DNA of 64,000 bases from NCBI GenBank assembly GCA_963585895.1, contig OY757907.1, positions 108,899,512-108,963,511 of the forward strand, written 5' to 3'. The position numbers and the translations under genes were made by a program. Of the stretch, positions 20,928 through 31,764 are shown piece after piece. A model generated the notes under the pieces. It had not been told where the DNA came from. It did not search any database and saw only the letters and a list, made by a program, of their open reading frames with translations. How positions within the stretch are numbered: the stretch's first letter is position 1; every line of letters begins with the position of its first letter. Origin of the DNA: Sepioteuthis lessoniana. Taxonomy: Eukaryota > Mollusca > Cephalopoda > Myopsida > Loliginidae.

Positions 20928-21347
20928 CTGTTTGAGTTTTCCTTCACCTAGACCTGCTGCCATGCCAAGCTTAAAAAGCACAGTCTGCCCTACCATTTAC
21001 CTATAGCTGGAGGTGCTTGTAGTATAATGGTTATTATCAAAGTAAATGGACATGGTGACTTGGGTTCAAATTCTGGATGAGACTTTTTATTTCACATAAT
21101 GCTAATGTATGAATCCATGTATACTCTCTCAAACTATGGGAAAATAGTAGGACAGACTGGCTCTTTAATCTTGATATGATAACTAGTCTAAGAAAAGGAA
21201 ACTTTTGAATTTTACTTTAAAAGAATTGACTTTGTTAAGCAAGGGTGTTAACACAATGTGAAATGCAAACAGCCTCATTCAGGAATTGAACTTGGGTAGC
21301 CAAGTCCACTTTCTCTGATGGTAACCTTTATTCTTTGAGTGTCTCCA
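20928..21347 (-). mobile_element. SINE-2 copy split by another SINE-2
   Basis: Minus-strand 3' part at 20928-21012 (GAGTTTTCCTTCACCTAGAC to CTATAGCTGG) and minus-strand head at 21236-21347 (ACACAATGTGAAATGC to GATGGTAACC). Between them lies a plus-strand SINE-2. Around 25 bp of the host copy is missing at the junction. Confidence 0.8.
21013..21235 (+). mobile_element. SINE-2 copy nested inside an inverted SINE-2
   Basis: Head GGTGCTTGTAGTATAATGGT and B box GGGTTCAAATTCTGG, body TATGGGAAAATAGTAGGACA, ending in AAAGAATTGACTTTG. The terminal SINE-2 tail is missing. Confidence 0.8.
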
Positions 21348-21743
21348 AACCCTACTATTAATTTTTGGGAAATTTTTCTGATGAGCTTTATTTCCAAGTC
21401 ATAACATTCTGGGAATTTTCTATAAGAGCACTGTGGGTCAAATCTCATCCATTCTTGTTAAGTATCATCTCAACAATCCATGGTTAATAATTGTCTTATC
21501 TAATTTTTTTTTCTCTCCTTTCATTTAAATCTTTCATTGTTTTTTTTTTATCATTTATGAATTCTTTTATTGCATTTCTTTATTTGTGTCTTATATTTTT
21601 ATGTGTGCATATCTTTCCTTTCAATTAACTATTATGCAACCACTTGTTGAGCTCTGCAATGATTGTGTTTTAACTATAGACTGACTTGCACGTCATAGCT
21701 TCACTTTGAGAAATACATATTTGCTGAATAATTAGACTCTTTT

Positions 21744-21987
21744 CGCTTGGCCTAACGAGTAGAGTGTTCACCAATGGTCCAGGAGACCAGGGTTCAATGC
21801 TAGGTCGAGTCATTCCAAAGACTCAAAAAATGCTACTTGATGCTGCCTTGCTTAACACTCACCATTGTAAGGTAAGGATTAAGGGTAAAGTGGAGCAATC
21901 CATCCAGGGAATGAAGTAGCACCTTGATGTAGTCGCTATTGAAAAGGGAGCCTTCAAGTCACCCTCGACTAAGGTCGCCAACTTTAT
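21744..21987 (+). mobile_element. SINE-1 copy, well preserved
   Basis: CTTGGCCTAACGAGTAGAGT (A box region), GGGTTCAATGC (B box, one mismatch), full body and the GTCGCCAACTTTATTTT end. Confidence 0.9.
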
Positions 21988-22338
21988 TTTTTACTTTTTA
22001 CATTCAGATATTAAAAATGAAATTGTTTATGTTTACATATTTACAAACATGAACACCTTTAATAGATCATTCCATAATTTTTCCTCAAATTTGTATTATT
22101 CCATGACATTTTCCAGTTGCATGACTTGGAAAAAAATATACCCTTATTTGAATAATTTAATCTATTTTGTTTTGAGAATATTTTATTAAGTCAGAATGTT
22201 CAACTATTAAAGTTAAAATGTTTTGCATGTTATCTGTTATCAGCTTAACTCTTAAAAATCACAAACTTAAATAAAAATCCTCTCTGTGTGCTAATTCCAT
22301 AATTTTTACAAGGGTAATATCTTTTATGTGCCAGGCTT
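21988..22338. other. No gene seen
   Basis: AT-rich, no recognised repeat. Confidence 0.45.
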
Positions 22339-22398
22339 TAGTTTATTTTTATCAGTAAGAGTTTTTGAACTATTGTCTTCATCTTTATTGTTTTTTTC

Positions 22399-22438
22399 GC
22401 AATGTTTCAGCCGCTGTATCCTCCGTCCTTCTTCAGGT
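22399..22438 (-). ncRNA. Hammerhead-like core (Rep-6)
   Basis: Minus strand: CAC, CTGAAGA, AGGACGGAGGATACAGCGGC region with weaker arms, then GAAAC. Both core strands are intact. Confidence 0.4.
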
Positions 22439-22528
22439 GTCCCCCTGTTTATCTGAGCAGAGAAATGATTTAACCAGGAAAATTATCTTTAAAGGTTGAA
22501 TCATTTCTCTGCTCAGATAAACAGGGTA

Positions 22529-22571
22529 CACCTGAAGAAGGCCAGAGGATACAGCGTCTGAAACATTGTGA
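22529..22571 (+). ncRNA. Hammerhead-like core (Rep-6)
   Basis: CAC, CTGAAGA at 22532-22538, then GAAAC at 22560-22564 followed by ATTGTG. The CAC and GTG flanks can pair as a minimal stem I. Stem II is partly eroded (AGGCC against GTCT). Confidence 0.45.
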
Positions 22572-22667
22572 AAAAAACAATAAAGACAAAGACAATAGTC
22601 CGAAAATGCTTCCTGATAAAAATCATCAAGCTTCGTCTCAGAAATTTAGACAATCTTTCTAGTTTAT

Positions 22668-23060
22668 GTGTGTTTATAAAGTTTTCGATCATCAGTGACC
22701 TCTCTTCTCTAACCTTTTGCTGGGCGGGTGATGAAAAGGTCTTGTTTAGAGTCAGTGATAGTTTTTATATGCTCAATATTTAAGGTAACTTCAGTATTGA
22801 CTTTTTACTGTATGCATCTATACAGCTACCAACACCTGAATCTGACTTTTACAGTGTCCATTGATACAAAAAAAAAGAAATTAATCATGAGTTATTAAAC
22901 TATTATTGTTGCTTTTCACTCTTATTTGATTTTTCTAGTGGAGAGAGGTCCCATTTATGGGAACTGTTTCTCCTGGGTGAACATTCCAATTGCACTTAAA
23001 AATATAGGGTCAGGACTAGTCCCAGAAATGCTGATAGGGCAATAATTTTTGTCTCTATCT
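22668..23060. other. No gene seen
   Basis: Ordinary AT-rich sequence. A short inverted pair CCCATTTATGGG lies at 22950-22961. Confidence 0.4.
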
Positions 23061-23395
23061 TGTAGAAGTCATTACTCTAATGAGCCGAATAAACAACAAG
23101 AACAACAACACTTACTGGTTCAGTGGCCCCAGCTAGCGTCCAGCTGGTAGATAAAAAATGAAATGGGCCGTAACTCAATACCTAGCCCATAACAAGCAAG
23201 CTATTGTATACACACACTAATATACCCATTCACTGGGCTAGCAACCAATCACTGTCCAGAGAATAGACTTAGCCAATTGAGAACAATTTAATGCCCCAAT
23301 GTCTATATAATCTTGTCTCAATTGGTAACTCATAGCTTTTACGCAAATGAGTATTTACTCACAGCTAATGAGCATTACAAAACGAATTCCAACAT
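23061..23395 (+). mobile_element. Rep-5 copy
   Basis: TGTAGAAGTCATTACTCTAA, GAATAAACAACAAGAACAAC, AAATGGGCCGTAACTCAATA, GCAACCAATCACTGTCCAG (CCAAT box) and TGTCTATATAATCTTG (TATA-like). This copy best shows the CCAAT and TATA arrangement. Confidence 0.65.
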
Positions 23396-24039
23396 ACCTT
23401 TCATTGATTCTGTTGGTATTGGTGAACAGATAAGTGATATTGTTAAGTGAAGTAATATTTGTCGAGTCAAATGATATTTCTTGCCCAACCTTTTCTTCAT
23501 CTCTCCTTCAAATGCCTATGGAGTATTTTAACTGAATTTTTATTTTTAACATAAGTCTTTGAGAAAGATAATTATTTGATAATCTTTATAATTTGTAAAA
23601 AGCTGAGAATATGATCAACTATAATTATTCTTCCACTATATGATCTCAGATCTATATTTGGGTTCTAATCTGATGCAAATATATGAGGAATACCAATGAA
23701 TTAAAAGGCATTGAAGAAACTTGTATTTACCTTTGGAAAAAAAAGGTCTTTCAACTGGAAAAGGAGCATCATTTAATATATGAAGAAATAATAATAAAAC
23801 AGAGTGAAATTATGAAAAATAAAAATTTTTGATGTATGATATAGATTTGAAAAGAATGATAAATGTGCAGTGTTCGGCAGAATGATCTCTCAGGTTTAAA
23901 ATGTAAATCAGTCCAATGGAAAATTCTATTTTCATGTCAGAAAAAACAATAATTGTCATTTTCTCTTGTTATTGCTATCATTTTTTTAAAAGATTATATT
24001 GTCAATAGCTCTTGTGCTATTCTTTCCAGAAGCCTCACC

Positions 24040-24335
24040 CTGAAGTTTTGCAGTGTATTGCTGTGATTTTCTGACAAATGAAGCTTAGAAACAGAAGCTT
24101 AGACATGCAAATATAAACTGCAGACATTTGTCATGAAGTCTTTCAGTTCATTAGTTGTCTGCAGTGTATATTTAAAGACTTGAGCCTTCAAATATCCCCA
24201 GAGGAAGTAATCACAAAGGGATAAACCTGGTGAGAAAGCCTGCCACTCATTTCAATCACGATTCCACACCACAAAGACATTTGAAATGGCATGGTTGCTG
24301 CTGCTGCTTAAAGACATACTCCCCTCCCATTCACT
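24040..24335 (-). pseudogene. Tc1/mariner-type DDE transposase remnant
   Basis: Minus strand reads PGLSLCDYFLWGYLKAQVF then KYTLQTTNELKDFMTNV and a stop. This matches the signature around the last catalytic acidic residue of mariner-like transposases (SPDLxPCDYFLWG). The rest of the gene and any terminal repeats are not visible. This is a different family from the 29-kb mariner copy. Confidence 0.65.
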
Positions 24336-24704
24336 GCTATGAGTGCCTGAATGATGGCAATTTTAAATCAGGTAGATCATTCTGCCAGACCCTGTATTAT
24401 TGATGTTTTTAATATATATAAAGCAATCTTTCAAATCATTCACTGTGTACATCATCAGGATTTGGATGGTGATCAAATGAATGTTGGACAAAAGATGCAA
24501 TAAGATGTTAACCTTGATAAATGGATAAGAAATTTGGTGAAAGAAGTAGTGAGATAGAAAGATTGAGAAAAATATATAGTGAGTCACCCAATTAGGTATA
24601 CATTTGGGTGCCTCTGGTGATGTACAAGTTAATGATATAGACTGACAGAGTATTACTAGTGAGATTGAGTCTTACTCAGTACCCTGTACTTTCAGCCTTG
24701 TGCC
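24336..24704. other. No gene seen
   Basis: AT-rich; the 74-codon minus frame at 24363-24587 has no support. Confidence 0.4.
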
Positions 24705-25040
24705 ACAAGTAAGTAAAGCTTAGTAAAAAATAAGAACAAAGCTTAGTAATAAAAAAGAACAAACCTTAGTCATGATAAGTTTCGTAATGAATAATAAAAA
24801 AAAAACTTAGTAATAATAACAAAGTTTAATAATAAATAATAAAAACTTAATAATCAATAAGTACATAGCTTTGTAATAAGAAAGTTTAATATTGAATAAT
24901 AATAAAAAACTTAGTAATAATAATGAAGTTTAATAAGAAATAATAAAGAACTTAGTAATAAATAAGAAAAAAGCTTCGTAATAATAAGAAAGTTTAGTAA
25001 TGAATAATAAAAAACTTAGTTATAAATAATAGTAAATAAA
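24705..25040. repeat. Degenerate A/T-rich tandem repeat
   Basis: Many imperfect units built on AAACTTAGTAATAA and AAGTTTAATAATAA with variable spacing (about 20-35 bp). No coding content. Confidence 0.8.
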
Positions 25041-25810
25041 TAAATATTGATATTTGTTATTGAAAACTATCTTTCCGTAATACAGCATATCAATTTGTTC
25101 AAAATATGATAATGTGGATATTAATTGAAATTTCATCTTAAGTTTTCACTGTATAATGTTTGGTTTTTGAGTTGTTTTTTTTTTTTTTTGGTTGCTTAGT
25201 TTTTTTGCTGTGTTTGTCCTTATTGGGAATGAAACCATAGATTGAAGTTAGCAAGTATTATATTTTGTGTTACATTATAAAATGACAATCTTTGTAAATT
25301 TTGATGCTTATAAGGCTTCAAACAAAAATCCTAAGCAGGTTAGATTGAGTGCATTGATTGTGGACATAATCTCTTGTCTTGGTAGACAAAGAAAAAAAAA
25401 AAGAAAAAAAGAGAACGAGAAGTGAAGCAATGTCAAATTAACTTTGCTGTTGTGATATCCATTGAGATATGAGTTTTATACTTTATGAGTGGGCATTTAA
25501 CAAGGGCTGTTATTTTGATCAGATTATTTTGCTGTAAGAATAAAAACTTTCTGTCATTGCACAATGACAATCACATTGTGTTGGTCACCTCATCATATAA
25601 TCATGCAATCACCACAATTAAATAAAAAATAAAAGATATTCTGTCCAGTTATTGCAATTGTAAAGTTCTTAACAATGCACAAAGAGAGACTCAATGTATT
25701 AGCGGATATTGTCAGCCTTGAGCCATATCTGTAATCTTTAAGATTAAACAATTTTTTGTATCGTTGTAAAGAGATAGATTAGAATATGAGAAAAACTAAA
25801 TGTTCTGCAA
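25041..25810. other. No gene seen
   Basis: AT-rich with poly-T and poly-A runs. Confidence 0.45.
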
Positions 25811-25811
25811 A

Positions 25812-25995
25812 ATATGTATTTACCCAACCCCTCTGCCACATGCAGGTTGTGACACAAGGCCATTTTTAAGCAGAGTAAAGCTAGTTTGAATTCAGAGTTT
25901 TCTTTCTTAACTGGTTGTTTAACTTAGGCTATAAAACCTAGTCTGCCTTAGTATTTACCCATACCTGGGAAAATAGGTGGATTCATGCCTCTCCC
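25812..25995 (-). mobile_element. SINE-2 copy cut by the assembly gap
   Basis: TTTACCCAACCCCTCTGCCA to GGTGGATTCATGCCTCTCCC on the minus strand. The head would lie inside the gap. Confidence 0.8.
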
Positions 25996-26195
25996 NNNNN
26001 NNNNNNNNNNNNNNNNNNNNNNNNNNNNNNNNNNNNNNNNNNNNNNNNNNNNNNNNNNNNNNNNNNNNNNNNNNNNNNNNNNNNNNNNNNNNNNNNNNNN
26101 NNNNNNNNNNNNNNNNNNNNNNNNNNNNNNNNNNNNNNNNNNNNNNNNNNNNNNNNNNNNNNNNNNNNNNNNNNNNNNNNNNNNNNNNNNNNNNN
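25996..26195. other. Assembly gap (200 N)
   Basis: Exactly 200 unknown bases. Frames drawn through it have no meaning. Confidence 1.
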
Positions 26196-26284
26196 GAGCC
26201 GAAAGGTTCTCAGCCTAACTAAACCCAAAGGCATAAAACGAAATCCCTCGGACATTATATTACAGAAATAATCCAAATAAAAAG

Positions 26285-26436
26285 TATGTATTTATCCAAT
26301 CCCTCAACTACAGCCAGTTTTAAAGTAGAGTACAGCTGGTATTGAATTCTAAATGTGCTCTCTTAGACTGGTATGCTTTTCCCAATGGTATTGATGCAAA
26401 GAGAAATGTAAAGTCTCATTCAGGATTTGAAACTAA
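26285..26436 (-). mobile_element. SINE-2 copy, internally deleted
   Basis: TATTTATCCAATCCCTCAAC joined by internal deletion to TCCCAATGGTATTGATGC and the B-box region CATTCAGGATTTGAAAC. Confidence 0.65.
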
Positions 26437-26444
26437 AATAATTG

Positions 26445-26690
26445 TAATGTCTTGGGTATGACATTAACCTGTATAAAGTGGTGCGGCTCTAGTTCTGGAG
26501 ATTTGGGGAGTGTGGAGTACTCTTTCATTGCCATGACCCCAGATCCATTCTCTCCCTGAGTGGTAGTAATACCTGTAAGGGTTCCATGTATATGTCAAAT
26601 AGATCTGTTTGAAAATTATTAGTGTTAGATAGAAATATGTGATATATAACTGTGTGCAAATAAATAATTATAGACTAATGAAAAAAGTGC
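26445..26690 (+). mobile_element. Rep-4 fragment
   Basis: TGTCTTGGGTATGACATTAA, TTTGGGGAGTGTGGAGTACT, TGGTAGTAATACCTG and TAACTGTGTGCAAATAA match Rep-4. Confidence 0.7.
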
Positions 26691-27535
26691 AAAAACAAAA
26701 AAATGCAAAGGAGCTGTGAAAATATTGTTATGATTTCAGCATTAAATAATCCGTAAGGAGTTGAAATGTAATATTGTAACAGAAAAGTTTTCTGGCCACC
26801 ATGGTACAAAGCCGAAAGGAATTAAAAATAAAATAAGCAAACATTTAAACCAAATAACAGGAGGTTGAGTTGAAACAGATTTTTGTCTTACATGTATTAT
26901 TTTTTGGAATGAGCAAAAGTTTAAAAAAGGTATGTTGTGTGAGTATTCCTTTTTGTGTGTGTGTGTGTTCAGTGTGTATAAATGTTTCAGTATTCTTTTT
27001 AAATGCTTACTTGCAAGTCATCCTTAGACTATAAGACTTGATTACCATTGTAAAATTTGTGACTGATATTTTTGGTTTGTCTGTTTTCGGAGAATGCTGG
27101 ACTGCTGCTGACTATTACTTGGAATATTATTTTGGATTCGTTTATATATACTCAGTAGCTTTTTGTGGCAAAATTGGGAAAAAGTTGTTTCTGAATGCCG
27201 TGATACATGTTGGTCTTCTGCTATTTTTACATTTGGTAACACACATGGTTTGAAAGTGTTACTGGGACATGAGTTATATGAAATAAGTGCAAAGCTAACA
27301 ATCTCAGTCACTTGACTTCATATAACTATGTTCAGTGACATCTATGTGTACATTTTTATTAACTTTAATTGACTGCTTTTTTTTTTCATTTCTTTTTAAT
27401 TGGAAATGTTGGAGGAGGAACAAATGTTGAATTATTTTCAAACTGTATTTATTCAGACAAAACATCAAGGTTTTTGTATTTTAGATTCTATTTAAACATT
27501 CAAAAATCTATTTTAATTTATTCAATCAAATGTCC
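26691..27535. other. No gene seen
   Basis: Contains a short GT microsatellite (26956-26969). Overlapping frames at 27038-27311 on both strands have no support. Confidence 0.45.
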
Positions 27536-27537
27536 TG

Positions 27538-27785
27538 GTTGAGAATCTCCATGGCATAGTGGTTAACATTCTGGACTGTGACATTGTAGTAAACAAGTCT
27601 CAGCTCCAGTCATGTTATTACGTTCAATTTCAGACAAATACTCTTCAGAAAGGTATGAACCTCATTATCCTCCTTGTTATCGGGTTAGATAGTTCCAATA
27701 TTTTTCTTCTATAAGGATGGCTTGGGCATTAACTAATCCATGAAGGTTGATAGGCCATTAAACAAAGAAACTAAACCAAATGTTA
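27538..27785 (+). mobile_element. SINE-3 copy
   Basis: Head GAGAATCTCCATGGCATAGT with GGTTAACATTCTGGAC, a degraded B-box region, body CTTCTATAAGGATGGCTTGG and tail GGTTGATAGGCCATTAAAC. Confidence 0.8.
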
Positions 27786-28635
27786 GGAGTATAACTTACT
27801 ATGCCTTACTGGGTTGAAACAAACAAAAGCACTAAATTTTTAGACATGAATGTCTTTAAATAAACTATGTACTAATGTTTAAGTCTGCATTGAAAGTGAA
27901 ACATACAGCAGAGTCAGGTCTTTGGATGTTGGCCATCATGGCCCTCTATAACATATAGTGCATTACTATGATTGTTCTTGCAAGTGATAATGGAGATGTT
28001 TCTTGTTGCTTTTATCAAGACACCATTTCTTGTTCACTGGCTGTTAACTCGTAATTCTTTAATAGATCTTATTTTTATTTTTACTGGCCACACTCTTCGA
28101 CTACACAGGTATGGAAAATGGAAAGCTGGTTTAGTTTCCTACCATCCAATTCCTTTTATTTCTTTTTTTCTTTGTTAGCAAATTCTTCTCTTAGTTGAAT
28201 TGGATTTGAGTAGTTTTGAGAAGACAGTATTTGCTGAATTATGTTAATTTAGTCAAAATTAAAAAAAGAAGAATTTATGTTTAATCAAGTGATACCTGTC
28301 TAAAGAGTGAAAACATTTTTTTTTAATAGTTGTTTAGAATAATGAAAGCAACACTGTAAATGAATTATTACGACCATATGATACTGACTTACTGATCTTT
28401 AAGATGCATTGGTTTGTAATATCACTGCAAGGTGGCTACACAGTAAAGAGCATTGTTTATACACACAATTGCTTTGAAGAATATTTATTTATTGAGTTAT
28501 TCTTCAGTTGTATGTCTGTGCAGCATTTAAATTGGAAAATATTCTCAAGACACTGCTTGATGTTAGAAATTTTAAAGAACTCATAATCCAAAATGAAAAA
28601 TATTCCTATTTCCTCTGTTCACTAAGTCAACAAGT
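27786..28635. other. No gene seen
   Basis: Short frames at 27972-28178 and 28404-28720 are present. A donor-like CACAG/GTATGG at about 28105-28114 follows one of them, but no acceptor or motif supports an exon. Confidence 0.35.
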
Positions 28636-28639
28636 TTTA

Positions 28640-28930
28640 CAATACAGGGGGTCTTACTCCTTTACAGAGATGCAATCGGTATATTCTACAGCCCCAGCCA
28701 ACTGGGCTGGTCCATTCTGAAACAGGATGGTTGTACAGGATTTGTAAATGCTAGAGTACTAAATATATCTGTTTGAAAATTATTTATATTCATCTATGAC
28801 CATTTACCAAAATCTTTTAAGAAACAACACAAAAGATATAAATATGAACATACAATGAATGCATTTCCCTAACCTCTTGGCATAAAATAAGCCTAGATGG
28901 GTTAGCATGCCGTAAAATTCAATCATATTT
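28640..28930. mobile_element. Rep-4 pieces in opposite orientations
   Basis: 28640-28705 is a minus-strand head (GGGGGTCTTACTCCTTTACA, CTACAGCCCCAGCCAACTGG). 28750-28930 is a plus-strand tail (GCATTTCCCTAACCTCTTGG). Confidence 0.6.
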
Positions 28931-29011
28931 TCTCAGCAGGATTTGACATAAAAACATAAAATGTCCTGAAAAACATTATTCTAAGTACATTTCTTCATTA
29001 TATGGCAGATA

Positions 29012-29890
29012 TACCTGGTGCATTCAGTAAGTTTCCACACTTTTTTGTACAGGCATTTAAAATTGTCGTAGACTCTTGAAAATTCATTATGTTATTGCTA
29101 TACATCTTATGAGATGACTGACCAATTTTTATGATTTCAGGTTCAAATGAACAGCGACAGCAGGAATTGGAATACACCCAACTAAAGCTTGATTGTCACT
29201 GCTGGTGAATTTCAAAAATGCAATCTGGACATGAGGACACTTTAGAAGAATGATATGCAATAAAATTCTGTTTTAAACTTGGAAAAAATGCCACAGAAAT
29301 GTATGGAATACTTCAGACTGCTTTTGGGCCATCTTCCATGAATCGAGCATCAGTTTTTGAGTGGCATAAGAGATTCAAAGAAGGCACAGAGTCTGAGGGA
29401 TGATGAGAGGTGTGGGAGGAATAAGGAAGTCAGAACATCAGAGTTGATTGGCTAAAGGGTTAGGGTTAGGGTTACTATGTTAAGGTTTTCAGGGAGTTAA
29501 GGAAGAGATTCCGTCGGAAGAGGCCAGCACTCTTCAAATCGGCTCAATGGCATTTCCACCAGGACAATGCACCAGTCCACAATTCCATCCTTGTCACAGA
29601 CTATTTGACCAAGATGGGCATCAAGACAGTTGCTCACTCTCCCTAGAGTCCAGACCTTGCTCCCTGGGACTTTTGCTTATTCTCTAAGCTGAAAGAGGCT
29701 GTAACGAAGGTCATTCACATGCTCACACAAGAGGACTTCCATGGGGCCTTCCAGAAGTTGTTGGAACAGTACAACAAGTGTATTGCAGCTGGAGGAGATT
29801 ACTTCAAAGGGGACTAGAGTTTCATGTGTGTACTATAAATAAAAGTACCCATACGAAAAAAGTCTGGAAACTTATTTAATAATCCTCGTA
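29012..29890 (+). pseudogene. Mariner transposon copy, internally deleted, with TA target site
   Basis: A cut-and-paste element bounded by TA at 29012-29013 and 29889-29890. Terminal inverted repeats start CCTGGTGCATTCAG at left and CGAGGATTATTAAA (complement of the right end), both continuing TAAGTTTCCA.AC. N-terminal transposase part: FKLGKNATEMYGILQTAFG and NRASVFEWHKRFKEGTES (29270-29395). C-terminal part: YYVKVFREL, FHQDNAPVHN (second catalytic Asp), SPDLAPWDF (third catalytic Asp), GAFQKLLEQYNKCIAAGGDY. The middle with the first catalytic Asp is deleted, and several stops occur. The deletion junction carries GGGTTAGGGTTAGGGTTA. The 877-bp length is well short of the usual 1.2-1.3 kb. 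It cannot encode active transposase, though its ends might still be recognisable. Confidence 0.92.
29457..29474 (+). repeat. Telomere-type (GGGTTA)3 patch at the mariner deletion junction
   Basis: Three perfect copies of the animal telomere repeat exactly between the N-terminal and C-terminal transposase pieces. Confidence 0.9.
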
Positions 29891-30040
29891 TGTATGGGGT
29901 CTTTATAGTCTTTCCATATGCTAGCATGGTAGTCATCAAAAATGATAGGATTATTTACATTGTCACTTATGTTGAGGATCAGAGTGTAGTATCAGGATGA
30001 TCTGTAAAAGTGTTAGATGCACACATAAACATATATGCCT

Positions 30041-30322
30041 GTGGTGTAATGGTTATCGTTGTAGGAAATGGACATGGCGACATAAGTTCAAATCCTGGAC
30101 CTGACTGATTGCATTTCACATAGCACTAATACCCTTGGGAATGGTATGAATCTAATTATTCTCCCTCCAGCTATAGATAAATTGTAGGGCAGACTGATCT
30201 TCAGCCTTCATAAGGCAACTAGTCTAGGAGAAGGAAAACTCTGAATTCAAACCTGTTAAACTCTTCTTAAAAATTGACCTTGTGTCATATCCTGCCCGAG
30301 CGGAGGAGTTAGTAAATATGAT
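30041..30322 (+). mobile_element. SINE-2 copy, well preserved
   Basis: TGCCTGTGGTGTAATGGTTA (A box), AAGTTCAAATCCTGGAC (B box), full body, and tail GAGCGGAGGAGTTAGTAAAT. Confidence 0.92.
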
Positions 30323-30472
30323 AAATATATATTTTTGTATTTTTCATCATACAACATGTGAAAACATGTGTGATACCCTATCCTCATTAACCACCAACCA
30401 GAGGTGATACTACAGTTTTTTGGTGGCTAAGGTGTTATTGCCACTTCTGGTGCCACTGAACAGGGTAGGAAG

Positions 30473-30527
<55 letters not shown>

Positions 30528-31760
30528 TATGTATGTGTCTTTAATAGTGGAGATTTGGATTGTATAATGGGATCTGGAAACTGAATTTGATTTTTACCTG
30601 AGACTCTTGACATTGTCTTTACACTTGTGTGCTTGGGATATACTTTTCTCTATATCTCACTGCCCAATATTTTGATAATGTGTCATCTCTGTCACATCAC
30701 CATATTTAATAGAAAAGAGAGACTCTACCATAGCTACCTTACCTCCACAGGTAATCAAATGCTGGAGAACATAACAATACAAATGTTGTGACAATAACAA
30801 TCAAGATTAAGATAATAGTTCAAATAAATCATAAAATGACCCATGAGTATCTATTACCTAATTTTTTGATTTTCATGAACTTGTGATACTTTGAAGGCTC
30901 AGTTATTATTTCTTGAGCTGTAAAAATAGCTTAACAGCTGCCCTAGTTCTCAACAATCTTGGATTTATGCTAAAAATGTGTTACTTCCACTACTGCTACT
31001 GCACTGCAAGACAAGGTAGGGCTTAAAATAATCTTTTCGTGTTGATGTTCGGGAAAAAGATTTGATCAATCACTGTAGTAAGTGTAACTACACCCTCAAC
31101 TACTGCTACTCCCAAGGCATCTATTGAAGTTGAGAAGCTGTATGCTTATAAATATAACCAGTGTTATTTTTTTAAGATAGTTTTCCCAATTCGTGTAATG
31201 GCTTACATAGACCATGATTCCTATAATACACACTATCTAGATAGATAGGTATATTGATTTTTGTATGCATGACTGTGTGCATGAAGATAGCGATATACTG
31301 ATAAAGAATTTATTATCAATCAGAATGCACAGAAGCCTAAAATTATTTATGTTATGAACTTGAAAATTTGAAAAGAAAAAGAATTTTCAGGATATACACT
31401 TGTTTGTTTTTATGAATTCATTTTTTAACTTAGATATTTTCATAGATTTCACCTGGAATTTAAAATATATTTTTTGTTATTAGTTCGAACAGAAAGATTC
31501 TTTTTTAACATTGAGCATGAACTAGATTTGCACATTTGCAATTTTGATCTCCTAAAGCAAATCAATATTTCTGCATTAATTTAGATTCCTTTTGACCAAG
31601 CTCAAGAGAGAGAAAAGGACCAAAGAAGAGTATTTTTAAAATGATTTTATTTTTTTGACACATCCTGAACTTGCTTTATATAAGATTGTATAAAAGAGCT
31701 TCTAAGCTCTCTTACCAAACTTGAATAATCTATATCATCAGTAGTTGTAGCATTTTTTCG
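30323..31760. other. No gene seen; one long AT microsatellite
   Basis: (AT)n at 30478-30524. A faint Rep-6-like phrase occurs at 30765-30830 (AATGTTGTGACAATAACAAT). The frame at 30410-30613 runs through the microsatellite. Confidence 0.45.
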
Positions 31761-31764
31761 GGGT

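Larger units (their letters stand above)
22339..22667. mobile_element. Rep-6 inverted dimer (hairpin) with 8-bp TSD
   Basis: Element at about 22347-22659 flanked by TAGTTTAT at 22339-22346 and 22660-22667. The centre is a near-perfect inverted repeat: 22443-22475 pairs with 22494-22526 (33 bp, one mismatch) around an 18-bp loop. Outer arms contain the two Rep-6 cores in opposite orientation. The right end (CTTCGTCTCAGAAATTTAGA) matches the ends of the copies at 5.8 and 44.5 kb, so that end is defined. Confidence 0.75.

Noticed and set aside
25977..26276. Frames across 25996-26195
   Set aside because: They run through 200 unknown bases and mean nothing.
27972..28178. Exon ending at CACAG/GTATGG
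   Set aside because: Donor-like site only; no acceptor, no recognisable protein features and composition like flanking DNA.
30478..30524. Coding frame at 30410-30613
   Set aside because: It crosses an AT microsatellite (Tyr-Ile repeat); the same applies to frames at 19819-20143, 41903-42260 and 55448-55669.
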